DNA of 64,000 bases from Polytrichum commune. Lineage: Eukaryota > Streptophyta > Polytrichopsida > Polytrichales > Polytrichaceae. Made by a program: the position numbers and the translations under genes. The stretch lies in contig OX485804.1 of assembly GCA_950295325.1 (NCBI GenBank), positions 44,206,001 to 44,270,000 of the forward strand. Reading direction: 5' to 3'. Under the pieces are notes generated by a model that was not told the DNA's origin, searched no databases, and was given only the letters and a program-made list of their open reading frames with translations. The stretch's first letter is position 1, and each line of letters opens with the position of its first letter. This document shows, one piece after another, positions 23,401 to 35,072 of the stretch.

Positions 23401-25714
23401 ACTGTGTAAAGACATGCAAGAGGCCAGAAAAAGTTGCAGTTTGTACATAGGTTCACTGTTGGCTCTTCTTGTGTATAAACAGGTATGATTAATTGAGATT
23501 GTGGTTATCAAGGATGCTTTTACCTCAAGATTGGCACAGAAACTGACGTTTGTTTTGCCAATTGTAAATTGCCGTTTCACAACCAAAGCAGGAGTAGGTA
23601 GAAGCTCCAGGACTGGACGCAGGGCTGCACAGCCCACCAGAGAATTGCCCCCTTCATGTCATCTCATCATGCCCTGCCTCCTTGTACCTGCCAGGCACCA
23701 CCTTGCCTGAATGCATATTTGACCTAACTTCTACACTTTCATATGCTCAAGGTTGGCTCTTTCAGACCTTTTACATCCAGAATCACAAACCCCTGTAGCT
23801 ACCTCTAAAGTACGAAGTTAGGGCTGCAAAGTGGCATCCTCCTCTTAGTTCCCAGGTGCACCAAAAGCCTCCACTCTCCTAGCTTTGAATAAAGAAAAGC
23901 ATCAACTTGTTCTTCAACTTTATTTACACACAATAACCAAATCCAACCAAGACATTTTGTACTGTAAGTTGCAAATCGACAATACCTAGTTTCCCAAAGA
24001 CTGGGTTCTTTATTTTGATGCGGGCATAGGGAAAGAGACGCAATGTTTGGGCCCGAGAAATAATCTCTGAGGACTCCTCTGTTCCTTTCTGTTCATGTAG
24101 CCAGGCATCCAGTTTTACACCACTCTGAACAGACAAGGGGATATGTTGCCACCGCCACCTTGCATTTTCATCTACAACAAAATAGAGAACCAATCAAACT
24201 CCAACTCAAATATATCACTCCTTGCGCCTCATAGTTTTCAAAAAGAGCATCACTGGTAGGTCAAATGGAGCATCTATTTTGCTAATTGTCCAGGAAACAG
24301 GTGATTTTAAAGATTTATCCCATGAAATTAAATGCAAATCATACCAAATTTGTTCAAGAATATAAATGCCACGACTCATCTGCATCTACACGTAAAACTA
24401 TCCCTAAGAGAAGGTCTCACATTATGTGAAGCACACCTGTCTGATTACTTTCAAAAGCTTTGATACGCTACAGTATGATTTAAGTTTAATATCAGTCTTT
24501 AGATAAAGTATCCCCTCAGGTGGATCTTACCATACAAACACATCATTTTCACTTGAATCTTCATTGCAACAAACTAATTTGCCCAGAGTAGGACATGGAA
24601 CCATGGGTAAGTTGTTGACTTCAGTTACCAGTCTCCCCTGATATTCCAAAGCTTGGGCAATCCTTGCGTTAAATGAGAGATCAATGTTTAAGTATCTAAA
24701 AGGAGCCAACCCAATCCAACACAACAAAGATTTTCTGCAAAACGTAATATTTTTTTTTTGGAGACTCACCCAAACCCATGCAGTTTGGAAAAGTGACCAC
24801 TCTCTGCACTTTCATCTGCAGCCCGGGTCCTGAGCTCAATTTCGCTCCTACTTTCCATCTGTAATTCTGCCAAGAACATGACATGGTCAGGTCACTTAAA
24901 ATTCATGATGTTGCTCAAGTCCTCTTACCATCATAAATTGCTATAATTGGCACATAGATTGAATCACTCTCGAAACACTCTATGGATTGTGTGGCATGTC
25001 AGTTTGGTCCCACATTCTCACAACCACGAGGTTTTAAACAAGGTCATCGTAGGTTAAGTATTCAAGAAGCGCTATATCCAAGTTGGGGCATGACCTAAAA
25101 TTGGGCTCCACAAACAAATGCCCAAATATGACCTACCACGATGGATATTGAAATACTCTGACTCAGAAATTCCATAAGAAATACAGAATTGATTCAAATG
25201 GCGACATCCAACTTCACTTTGAAGGCTCATCCAACAAGATAATTGGCACATAAATCAAATCAAATCACTCTTGCATTGCGCACCCATCGCATGCACCCAT
25301 CCCATACGACATGAATTCATGGTGATTCTCAACTTCAGTACAAATCCACAGACTTAAAGAAATGGGTATTGAAATAGTCTGACTCAGAAATCCCATAAGA
25401 GACACAGAAATGAATCACATAATTTGAGAGGCACGGCATCCGACTTCGCTTTAAAAGGCTGATCCAACAAGATAATCGCCACATAAATCAGATCACTCTT
25501 GCATTGGGCGCCCACCAGATACATAAAATACAAATTCATAACAGTTCTCAACCTCAGAATTTACCCAAAGACTTAAAGAAGAGAAATGTAAGTTACGTAC
25601 TCTGCCGATAAGCTTGCTGTAGAAGGGAGGGGGAAAATATTGCGGATGGGGCTGCAGGAAACACAAGCTCCCCACACAAGCTTCCTTCTCTATTTCTTCC
25701 TCACCGTCTGCCAT
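20488..25714 (-). CDS. 15-exon gene; C-terminal half resembles zinc N-acetylmuramoyl-L-alanine amidase (Amidase_3 type)
   Basis: Exons read by eye, in transcript order: 25714-25601, 24858-24770, 24695-24536, 24467-24437, 24171-23986, 23624-23524, 23325-23269, 23174-23091, 22861-22736, 22592-22443, 22322-22209, 21910-21872, 21663-21595, 21437-21339, 20667-20488. All have GT-AG borders and the phases match through to TGA, giving 532 aa. An alternative exon 1/2 junction (25597 to 24866) gives 536 aa. The start is the ATG of MADGEEEIEK. The C-terminal half follows the Amidase_3 order: VVPGHW (zinc His), an ExxxN motif in GEREFNMEVANVL (zinc Glu), LEIHGQ (zinc His), and GGLIVESFNSDE matching the late catalytic-Glu motif. 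In that family the enzyme cuts the amide between MurNAc and the stem peptide of peptidoglycan. The N-terminal half of about 270 residues I do not recognise. No clear transit peptide is visible. Gene-model confidence is high; the function call is moderate. Confidence 0.75.
20930..21250. repeat. Intronic repeat, copy 1 of 3 (last intron of the amidase-like gene)
   Basis: The block from TGTGTCCCACATTCCCACAA to AATCAGATCACTCTAAATGC is collinear with 24990-25290 and partly with 25360-25510 in intron 1 of the same gene. Shared strings include GGGGCATGACCTA and ATAAATCAGATCACTCT. Confidence 0.65.
24980..25520. repeat. Intronic repeats, copies 2 and 3 (intron 1 of the amidase-like gene)
   Basis: Copy 2 (about 24980-25290) and the shorter copy 3 (about 25365-25510) share TATTGAAATA(C/G)TCTGACTCAG, the CATCC(A/G)ACTTC motif and CAACAAGATAAT. 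Both match the last-intron copy at 20930-21250. Confidence 0.65.
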
Positions 25715-26770
25715 TACAGCAGACTCCAGCCAGCTCTGCCTCCAGATAAGTCTCGTTTATCGAGCAGCCCACACACATATCCGTCCGGCTCAAATGCAAG
25801 GCATGATTATCATCACCATCACCACCATCATCTCCTCAGTGTGCAAGAAAACATCATCTCACATGCCCAACAGGCATGGACATCATTACCATCACCATCA
25901 CGATGCTCAGTGTGCAAGAGCTGGTTTGTCATAGCCATCGATCCATCTTGGATTCCTCCAGCTCTAAAAAGCTCCAAATTCCGGAGGCACCGAGCCACAT
26001 GTCGAATCCCAATGCACACCCTTAAATTTTGGAAAATTAAAAAAACAAGAAAAAAACTCCTACCTCCTCCTCTGACTTTGAGTGTGAAACCTGTGCGCTT
26101 CCCTCTTTTTCCTCAAGTATCAAACCCAATGACCACAATGCTGGGAAACCATTAAAATACCTTTAAAAGTCCTCAAAACCCTCACCAAAACCCTCCGATC
26201 ACTCGTCACCTCCTCATCAAACAGTGCATGTGCGCCTTTCTGACGATATAATTCCCATGATCCACAGAATATTTTTACCCTTTCCGAAAAATCCCTACTA
26301 CACGCGTTCCACCTTCCCCTCCTTCTTTGTCAACAATTTGAAGTCGGTTGTCAATTGCCCGCCATAGCCAAGAACCGAGAGGAGAGAATGGAACAGGAAG
26401 ACACGAAGGAGGAAGGCGGCCATGTAGGCTGCCACGTCATGTGCGAGCTGGCAATCTTTTGGCACAGCTGGACCACTCGAAACTCAAGCTTTTTATGTTT
26501 GGCAAATCTATAAGGATTGAAGTCTAGCTGATTCAAAGATGCCATCTACCTTTTATAGATGGAACAATAAAGAGGGTCGGTTTCATTCGACATAAAATGA
26601 TTTATGTTTGGAAGGTATTTTCCACATGTCATTATCACATTGGTTGGTACCCATGTCGGACTGGCTTCTATCAATGCTTTTTGATGAATGTCTAACAAAG
26701 CTGCAATGTGTTATAATTGGAGAGAGGGATGCAAACAAATATGGAGAGTACAAAACATTGCTAAGGCCCT
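25715..26770. other. Upstream region of the amidase-like gene
   Basis: This is the expected promoter and 5' UTR side of the - strand gene. CAT-rich low-complexity runs lie at about 25803-25835 and 25878-25905 and create a meaningless histidine-rich frame on the + strand. I could not pick a convincing TATA box. No other gene is supported. Confidence 0.4.
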
Positions 26771-27293
26771 AATGCCCCCCTTCCCACCTAACTTTACCAA
26801 ATAATCAAAGTCCTTCCTAAAAACCGGGTAAAGCTCTCTCGGTTATAGCAGAACTATTTGGTTATCCCAATGCATCTATAAGAACTTGCTTCGGAGATTT
26901 TTGAGTAGATTTTAGTGAAGTAGTTTTCACACATGTTCGTTGTTTAATCTACCAAGCAATGACATGTTGGATAGTTTTTGTCCCATCCCCAAATGCCTTA
27001 CTACTCATCTATCTTAGCATTGGATCTTGTTAATGATGCTCCTCGTGCCCTCATAGCTAAGACTAAAAGCAACCAAACAAGGGCAGGAGGCGACACTTTT
27101 AAAGATCCTACATTCTTGCCCTATGTCTAGGTACCGATGGGAGGGTCAATGCTTGAGGCTTAAAACCTCCACTTTCAAAATATGCCACATCATTTGCCAA
27201 CCAGGCTCGGGACTAGATAGTGTCAATGGTGTGAAGGCCATGTTTTTAGAACCAACTTTTAGGCTTAGCTAAGGTCAAGTGGGAAGGCCATGT
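26771..27293. mobile_element. About 522-bp inverted-repeat element, family C copy 3, inverted
   Basis: This is the reverse complement of copies 1 and 2: it starts AATGCCCCCCTTCCCACC and ends ...AAGTGGGAAGGCCATGTT, where the right terminus has mutated. The interior (for example the palindromic-looking CGGTTATAGC block and GTACCGATGGGAGGGTCA) is collinear with the other copies. It lies in the intergenic space between the two host genes. Confidence 0.8.
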
Positions 27294-29193
27294 TCTATGG
27301 GCCCAACAAATCACCACACAATATTCGGTAATAAACGTCTGCAACCGGATTGAATCTAGGGCCATTTCCAACCCATGAACATGCCTCATCTCTTGAGGAA
27401 TGTTATTGTATGACAAGATGTGAAGAAAATATTTTTGCCATTTTCTCTTACACTGTAGTTTAAAATGAGACACATTTTGTGTTGGAGTGTCCCAACTATA
27501 ATTCCATTAGAGATAGACTTCTTATTTTAGAACGACATCCTCAAGTCTTTCTTCCAATTAGACCACCAAGTTAGTATTAGCTTCTATTTCACGGATACCA
27601 CTACACTCTACTAAAGAGAATAAGCCTTATTGTTACCATCTTGATTACTTTAATTCCATAAGCCTTTGGGCTTCCCGAACTTTAGATCAAGTTCAATTTA
27701 TTGAGTCGATGCCAACCGAGATTTTGTTACAAGTGAATCAAGTGAGGAGTCAACTTATGGTTTTTGATGATGACTAACATAAAACAAATGGCCATTGTGT
27801 ATAGATGCATTTGTGTTTCCTTTATCTGTAAGTTGTGGAGAGAGATTGAAGTTTGCCATTGAATTGTCTTAGTTGATATACAAATTACATCTGCAAGCGT
27901 GCTGACATTCAACATTCTCTAATCAGCATGCCCATGCTTTGTAAGTGACAAAGCCATAGTTAAAATAGGGTTTGCATGGACGATGCAATCCTTTGCATGC
28001 CAAGTGCTAGGCCATCACCACTCTTACCAAGGGTGAAGATGCAATCAGTTGTAGTATGCATTTCATAATTAAATTTTCTTCAATTCTTGTATCAACTAAG
28101 TTAAAAATATACACTACATCACTACTATAAATCATTTCTCCACATTCGTTATGAAATATATATTTTGTTTTTTAAAACCTATAATTTAGTCTCACATAGA
28201 GACTACATGATTAATGTGAACGACTAAGACACGTGATCCTAGAAAACACTTTCCATTTGACAAGTGTCGAGTGTGATCTACAAAATGTCTCTTGTCAATG
28301 GGTTCATGTGCTAAAACCACCCATGTCAAATGGGAAGTGTGTTCTAGGACCACATTATCCTAGCAGTGACTGCACATTGGTCATGAAGTAGCTCAAAAAG
28401 CCTTAAGCTAGATCAGAGCATATAACTTAATATTGGTCGTTTTGGAATGCACAGCTAGGAGACTCATACTGTATACATCAATGACTATTTCCAACCTTAT
28501 CCCATTCTGCATTTGAGTCAGCTATAAACTCAAATAAAATATATATGTAAATAAATTGCATCGTAAATATCATCCATCAAGTAACAGGAACAATTCCCGA
28601 GATGGCCCAGGGGAACTCAAGAATAACCAAAAAAAGTTTTGGTGGCTAGAAAGAAAAATATTGGGTTAAAACACAACTGCTTCAGGTCTACAACTGCCCA
28701 AATCTCCAGGTTGTGGAGGTGGTTGATAATCCTTGAAGAATGGCAATTCATCAGTCATTGAGTATAACCAGTAAGTATCTTGAGCATGTCCCTCTCCTTA
28801 GACTGATCCATCTGGAGCCAATTTTCGCAAGAGGTGCTAACCATAACAATGACAAAATCCCAAATATCCTACATTAACACTGGATGCACTTTAAACTGCA
28901 TCACTTGTGTGTAAATCCAGGAAGGCAGGCAGATTGTCATCACATATAAAGGTTCTGAGGTTGAGACTTGTTGGTGCTATCAGTGCACTTGACACGATGA
29001 TTGTCTTGCTTAAAGTGGGACAAATTTGGTGGGCTTTCAAGGTATTGCGTTGTGCTTTGAGGCCTGTCAGATTGGAAAGTTGTTCACGAATGAATTGGTT
29101 CTTTCCACGACAATTCATGACTTCAAGTTGAGCACCTACAGTACCTTCAATTGCTTCTCTATACACTTTCCGGTTTCAAGTTTCTTAATTCAC
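27294..29193. other. Intergenic region and 3' flank of P4H1
   Basis: No separate gene is supported. The part nearest 29193 should contain the P4H1 3' UTR. A frame on the - strand at 28891-29166 overlaps this flank but has no recognised domain. Only short AT-rich runs are seen elsewhere. Confidence 0.4.
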
Positions 29194-32100
29194 CTAGTCA
29201 AAAGCATGTTGTCTCATCCATTTTGTAGACGACCACTTCTCGCCTGCAAGAACTTTGCAGCCACCATGTAAACTTGTCGGATCCACTTGCCCATCCAATT
29301 TCTGCACATCACCAAGTCAACAGAAGCTAAACCTTTTGGTTTTTTTTTATAAAAACGAAGTGCCAAGAAAATTATTCTAGGCAGTTTAACAGATCCTTAT
29401 TGCAAAGCAGGTCCAGATTAACTTTAATGGGAGAGGGACAGATACAGTACATATAAAGTCTGCCAGTCCACTGGATAGCTCAACCTGTCACTTGTGTTTG
29501 AGAACCATTAGTGAGACATATAGGATCATAAAACATTTCTTTACATATGGAAGATACTCTTTGTACTCTACAAATCTCTGATTTAGCCAAAACTAGTTCC
29601 GAAATAAATGAGAGAAACACCTACCATGCTCCAGAAGAGAACAGCGTCACCCCTCTTGGGCTTCACACAGATTCCTCTTTTCATTTCACCCCCGCAGCTA
29701 CAATCTTTATCTCCTACCTGATGCAAAAGAAGACAGTCATTCATCAAGATCCGAGTGGTAATTACAGCAAAAAAGCTTTGAGCTCCATATCTGAAGGATT
29801 CACACCTTAGACAACATTATTCTCACAGACTATCAAGTTTACACAAACTAATCAAACAAGTAAAAAGAAACCCAAAGAATTCATGCGAAATGGCTCCACA
29901 ATATCATATGAGACCACCCAGTATAAAATGAGAGGAGGTTAAGAAAAGAAATGCATCATGACAAACTAATTTTACCCCTGGAAAGAGAGTTTCACCACCC
30001 TCAACACCATCAGTCAGATACATCAGCATTGTAGCCACCCGCTGCCCACCTCTCTTCAAATTGAACTGCAAGGGAAGGACCATAAACAGTGAAATGAGAT
30101 AACAAGAAAGGCAATTGCCAAATTTTAACTCCCATTACACAACATCTAAGGAGAGACCAGTACTTTATACCATGGCTCCAATAATATGCAACTATAATAT
30201 AACTTAGTTACATCTCTATATCAAAGAGGAAGGGTGATGCACAATACCTCATCAGCAAAATAGTCATGATGTGCTTTGTAATACTGATCAGGTTCATACC
30301 TATTAAACCAAACCAACAATGTTCCTCAGATGAGTTTTGAAGAAATGCGAAGAAAGTGAGCAACTTCATGCCAATAAGGCCCTCATATTATTCCATGTTA
30401 AAAACATATGCCCCAATCTGCAGTATCATCAAATACTATCAGAAGGAATTCCACCTCAACACCTACTCTATAGTGGCACACTGAAACGATGGATGTTGAA
30501 CAAGTATAACTATGCTATAATTGTCAAATTAGTAGCAAGTCAAGAAATATGATGAGAGTTACTAGACTGCTACATATTTCGTAGTTGAAAGCCAAAATTC
30601 TGTCACTCTTGTAAGATCTAGATCTACGAAATTGGCAGACTTGCAAAAGGAGTATCGGCTTTGAATGTCATATTGACTGCTGATCCAACAACTACTCACT
30701 ACAGTTGAGGCCTTAAATTAGAACAAGGGACTGACCGCAGAACTTGAAGTAGTTCCCCATTTTCTACAGGGATCATTGAATATGTTGAAATACGCTTCTC
30801 TATTGCCTGAAGATAGTGTCCACCAAAAAATAAAAAGGTAAGCGCCAAATCCTATATACAATTATATACAATTGACCAGGAAAGGACATCATAAGCATCT
30901 CTTGATGAACATGCGTGAGATTGTTTAATTCAGTTGAAAACATGGCCTTGAAAAGTACATTAGTCATCAGAATGGGTGCAAAAGAATCAGACCTATCACC
31001 CCAAATTTCTAAGTTTAAGAACTTGCCAGCAAGTGAACACTACGGAACAAATAGTCAAAGGATTTGAAATCAAGATAGTAGTTTCCCACATCAACAACAC
31101 GATTTTACAAAAAAATAAATTAAAATATCATCAATTGCAGCTCTACTGAGCCCAGAAAAAGTGGTTCACTGTAATTTTTCAATTTTCAATAATGCATAGA
31201 GGTGCAGGCAGCACAACCACACATTTCATCATATATTTATTACACCAATGGCCCACATTTACCAAATCTTTTTATGTATCTGTAATACACAAACTTTCAT
31301 CTCACCTCGATGACAGGATGCTTGCGATCATTTGAGTTCAAAAACATTCCAGTGCTCGTTCGCACCTTACTCTCAATTCCCTGAGCATTATCAAGGATAC
31401 GAAAATAGCACATACTATAATGGTCACAATCCACAATGTGATAATCTAACATCCCTACACAGCTTCACTTGTTTCAAGAAGTTTGAGCACCCTGGTGAAG
31501 AGAGGATGCATGAAAACTGTGATGGATAGATCCTCAAGCAAATCATATTGACATAATCAAAAGGACAAAGAAGGTGAAAAGTGAAAACAGACACATTTAG
31601 TTTAGACCAATACACGGATGTACTAATGTATTAAACCCAAATAAAGCTCAATAAAATTGAAGGGTATAACTGCTATTAAATGACTTACAAGTTGCACACA
31701 AAAATTTCAAATGGATTGGAACAACTGTTGGGATACGTGCCTTGCCTGTGTTCGCATCTACCACTGTTGACTTGACAAGCCTGGCCCGAGCTACGTTGAT
31801 CAGGTGATCACATTCCTGCAAGCCCCATAATTTTTAGAGGGAATATTTTGATTATAATAATATTCCAGACAGAAAGAATGAGATGAACATCTGTGGTTAC
31901 TCATAAGAAGCACAACAATTTACTAAGAACAGAGGAATTTTAGAGAGTCCACATAGTTATTCCAAATCCTACTAGGAGGCAAAAATAGTGCAAAGAACAT
32001 CAACACCAGGGAGCTTCATAGTTGAGGGCAACACTGCTAAAAGAACATCATTGATACGCAAATTGTCAACTTTAAAAGCAGGAGTCAACTGTCTAGGATG

Positions 32101-34480
32101 AAGCTCCTACTCTGAGAGTGTCAAGGGTAGATTAAGATATGTACATCAGAACTGAGAAAGCTGTGGAAGAGAATAATCCTTGGATTCCAGCTGATCACTT
32201 CTTGCTTAAGCTGCACACAGAACAAGCATCAGAGGGTATAAGGATGCACAGAGGTAGCTTATTGTGAAAACCATGCAAACCCAAGCACTTAAGAGTTAAA
32301 AACAGTGAGAAATTATTCAAACCCAACAAAATGTAATAATTTAAGATCAGGCTTGTCAATGCAGATATTGTTACAAAACAAAGGGAAATTATTTCTGAAG
32401 GTAGAATGAAGGCAAACAGAAGGGGAAAGTTGGAAAGATCCATGTCCAAAATGACAAAATTCTAAGGAGACCTAACTTGAAACTGAACAATCTCTCATGA
32501 TGTGTAGGGTATGCAAAGAAGGCACATACCAATCCAATGCGTAGTATTCTTGCCTCTTCATCATTGTGCCAAAGAGATAAGCCTGCACAAAGATTGAAAA
32601 CATCAACTCCAAAAAGAGACTGACATCAAGAGATAATTCATCCACCGGCTTCAAGGAATCGGTTTGAAAGCCAAGAGGTACTGACTTACCAGAAGCCAAC
32701 CCTAGAGTTTGGTTGCCAAAGTCACCTGAACTGGTTCTTCTAAAATTCCGAAACCCCGAGCCTGTTTCATACTTCCCATTTTGTCAGTCTTACATTCTCA
32801 CATACCAACAAAATCAAAGGTTTCTGTTGAAAAGTGTGATACTTCGTTCCACATTTTCACACAAGGACATTACTAAGAATACCCAGAGAACTCAATCAAC
32901 AAATTAAATTTACAATTAACAAATACCGAAAAAGGAACAGGAGAGGTAGACAAGGAATGAAGAATGTGAAATTGAAAGAAATAGAAAGAAGCATACCACT
33001 GGATTCTTCTAGTCTTTTTAGAAATGCTAGCTGCAATAATGCCCCTGCCGTGGTACACAAAGTGTATGTCAGAACCATTTGCAACCCATTCTCAATTCAC
33101 TTTACTCTTATTGCAATCGCAATTAACAAAGCCCAACACAGGACGAGCATTGAGGGATATTTCCATTTCAAGATCCATTCCCTGACCTCCGAGTTAACAA
33201 AGTTGTTTGCAAAAGGAGAAAGCACGAAAATAGAAAACTCGTATGACATTGTAGTGTATGTCAGAAACCATTTGCAACCTAAGCTCAATTCAGTTTACTT
33301 TTTTCCCTCCGGTGCAATTAACAAATCCCAATGCATAATGAGCAATGGGAAAAAATTCTATTTCAACATCCCTTCCCATACCTCAAGTTAACAAAGTTGG
33401 TCATAAGAGGAGAAAGCACATATAATCAGAAAACTCATGCCATTTTGTGGAACAGATGTTTTCACCAACCATGTAGCAGCCTAGGGGCTTGCCCTTGGGG
33501 GAGATAGGTGTGGGCTTGCTTATCCCATGCCCGTTCAAGGCATTCACCTTTGAATGACATGAGGCAATAATCCTCGAGGCCCTCTAATTCTCATAATGCC
33601 CAATTCAGAATTACATATAAGCTTAGACCAACTCAAAGATGAAGCAACAACATAATCCACGCTGCTAGCAGCAAGTGGCCAGCCTCAGCTAGTACTCGGA
33701 TGGGCGACCTTCCTTGCACTTGATTTCCAGCGCACCCTCCCACCTATGGTCCATCCAATCATAGTGGGGGAATCCTGGTGAACCTCATATTTTCATCCAC
33801 CGATATGGGATCCAACCATATGGGAACTAGGGCCTTGACCTTGGGGGGTGGGGGTGAGAGATAGGTCTGGGCTGGATTGTTCGCGCCCATTTAATGTGTT
33901 CACCTTTGAATGACAGGAGTTTGAATGAAAGGAGGAAGTAGTCTTCAGCGGCCCCCTAATTTTCATAATGCCCGTTAGACTTAGACCAACTCGAAGATGA
34001 AGAAGCAACAATGTAATTAGGTGCGGGCATGCTTGAAGCGTGTTCACCTTTGAATAAAAGGATGAAAGGAGGTAGTAGTCTTCAAGACCTGTAATTCTCA
34101 TAATGCCCATTTTGGGATTACACATAAATTTAGCCCAACTCGAAGATGAAGCAACAACTAATTTGGTGCAGGCCGGCTTGTTGAAGGTGTTCAACTTTGA
34201 ATGGAAGGAGGCAGTCGGTTTGGGATCCCTCTAATTCTCGTATTGCCCGATTGGGGATTACATACATATAGACTTGGGACCAACTCGAAGGTGAAATAAC
34301 AACATAATTCACGCCGGTGCCAACACCGGAGCCATCTCTCCTCCTCGTCCAACCTCAGCAATCATCATCTGCATGGGAAAAACAATCACAAATTACAAAA
34401 TACAAAAACTCACCTACAGCCATGCCGACGGTGATGAAAGTGAGCAGGAAAAACACATATCGCGAGGGCACCATCTTCAT
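29194..34480 (-). CDS. P4H1: Prolyl 4-hydroxylase, P4H1 type, complete 12-exon gene
   Basis: Exons in transcript order: 34480-34414, 33044-32997, 32761-32690, 32582-32530, 32210-32145, 31815-31741, 31380-31306, 30806-30736, 30299-30248, 30065-29976, 29717-29625, 29301-29194. They total 870 nt and encode 289 aa plus TAG. Residues 1-30 begin MKMVPSRYVFFLLTFITVGM, a single N-terminal signal anchor, as expected for a type II protein of the ER/Golgi. The catalytic domain carries the Fe(II) HxD in YKAHHDYFADE, the distal His in SLHGGCKV, and the 2-oxoglutarate-binding Lys ten residues later (EKWSSTKWMR). This class hydroxylates prolines in hydroxyproline-rich cell-wall glycoproteins and peptides using 2-oxoglutarate, O2 and ascorbate. 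Length and order match the Arabidopsis P4H1 family. The first ATG was chosen; a second lies two codons downstream. Intron 6 uses a GC donor. Intron 1 (about 1.4 kb) is filled with repeats. Confidence 0.95.
31734..31742 (-). other. GC-AG splice donor of P4H1 intron 6
   Basis: On the - strand the exon ends GGCAAG and the intron starts GCACGT. Only this border keeps the frame (ANTGK joined to GIESK), as in related prolyl 4-hydroxylases. The nearby GTATCC would introduce a stop. Confidence 0.75.
33062..33445. repeat. Two-copy tandem duplication of about 192 bp in P4H1 intron 1
   Basis: Unit 1 (33062-33253) and unit 2 (33254-33445) both begin GTGTATGTCAGAA and share ATTTGCAACC, GCAATTAACAAA, AGTTAACAAAGTTG and GGAGAAAGCAC. 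Unit 1 starts only 18 bp from the intron 1 acceptor side (exon 2 begins at 33044). Confidence 0.8.
33500..34312. repeat. Four degenerate repeats of about 130-170 bp in P4H1 intron 1
   Basis: Four copies (about 33535-33655, 33893-34015, 34045-34160, 34188-34312) share the order TTCACCTTTGAATG..., TAATTCTCATAATGCCC, ...GACCAACTCGAAGATGAA, GCAACAAC. The second copy is interrupted less cleanly, and a 5S-rRNA-like segment sits between the first and second. Confidence 0.75.
33688..33713 (+). repeat. Fragment similar to the 3' part of 5S rRNA
   Basis: The sequence TAGTACTCGGATGGGCGACC closely matches the internal-promoter C-box region of plant 5S rRNA (TAGTACTAGGATGGGTGACC). The rest of a 5S gene is absent, so this is a fragment, possibly part of a 5S-bearing short retroelement (Cassandra type or a 5S-derived SINE). 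Confidence 0.55.
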
Positions 34481-34749
34481 GAACCCTCTCCGCACCCAAC
34501 CCCCTCGCTCTCGACCTCCCCACACCATATTATCTCTTGCAACCCCAATCAGTCAACGCTCAGCAGCTAAGTTCAAGCTAATTTGCGGCCTCCGGCGCCA
34601 TTTTCGATTGCCCGATCGCCGAATTGACAGCAGGCGGAAGCTGCCATGCCGCTGGCGACGATCTCCTGTTGTCGATCCAGGGCCGGGAAGGCGGCATTGC
34701 AATGGCTATGGCTGGGGCTATGACGAAGACTCGGAGCGAGGAGGTTGGT

Positions 34750-34755
34750 TTTATA
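34750..34755 (-). promoter_or_regulatory. P4H1: Possible TATA box of P4H1
   Basis: TATAAA on the - strand about 270 bp upstream of the chosen ATG, inside TTTTATAAAA. The spacing allows a 5' leader of about 240 nt. There is no further support. Confidence 0.3.
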
Positions 34756-34859
34756 AAAGCAAACTTGGGAGTTGAGTCCGTCGTCCTAGTGCCAAGAATG
34801 CGAAACCCTAATTTATTCGTATTTGTATTTCTAAAGTGGTCAAGTTAACTAGCCCAGTC

Positions 34860-35072
34860 AGCATATGAGGTCTAAGGCGGAGCGACGAACCTTAACTTGC
34901 CGCACGTGCCATTGGCCAAGCTAATTTAGTCTATTAGTCTCGCCATTAAGTCTAACTATGTAACTTAAATCACTCATTACTACACTAAATATCATATTTA
35001 GTGTTTTGATTATATTTAATGTTGTTACCACTCTACCATGCTCAATACTAATTTTCAATTTCTTACAAATTA
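34860..35072. other. Upstream flank of P4H1 with ATTTAGTGT palindrome
   Basis: The palindrome ACACTAAATATCATATTTAGTGT at 34982-35004 also occurs at 16349-16371, and half-copies recur at 35700-35830. They may mark the ends of an older element into which the pogo MITE at 35073 inserted. Confidence 0.35.

Noticed and set aside
25640-26155. 171-codon + strand frame with a histidine run
   Set aside because: It overlaps exon 1 of the amidase-like gene antisense, and its histidine run comes from CAT microsatellites; no homology is recognised.
28891-29166. 91-codon - strand frame just downstream of the P4H1 stop
   Set aside because: It lies in the probable 3' UTR and shows no recognised domain.
34317-34775. 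152-codon + strand frame over the start of P4H1
   Set aside because: It is antisense to exon 1 of P4H1 and its upstream GC-rich leader; no domain is recognised.
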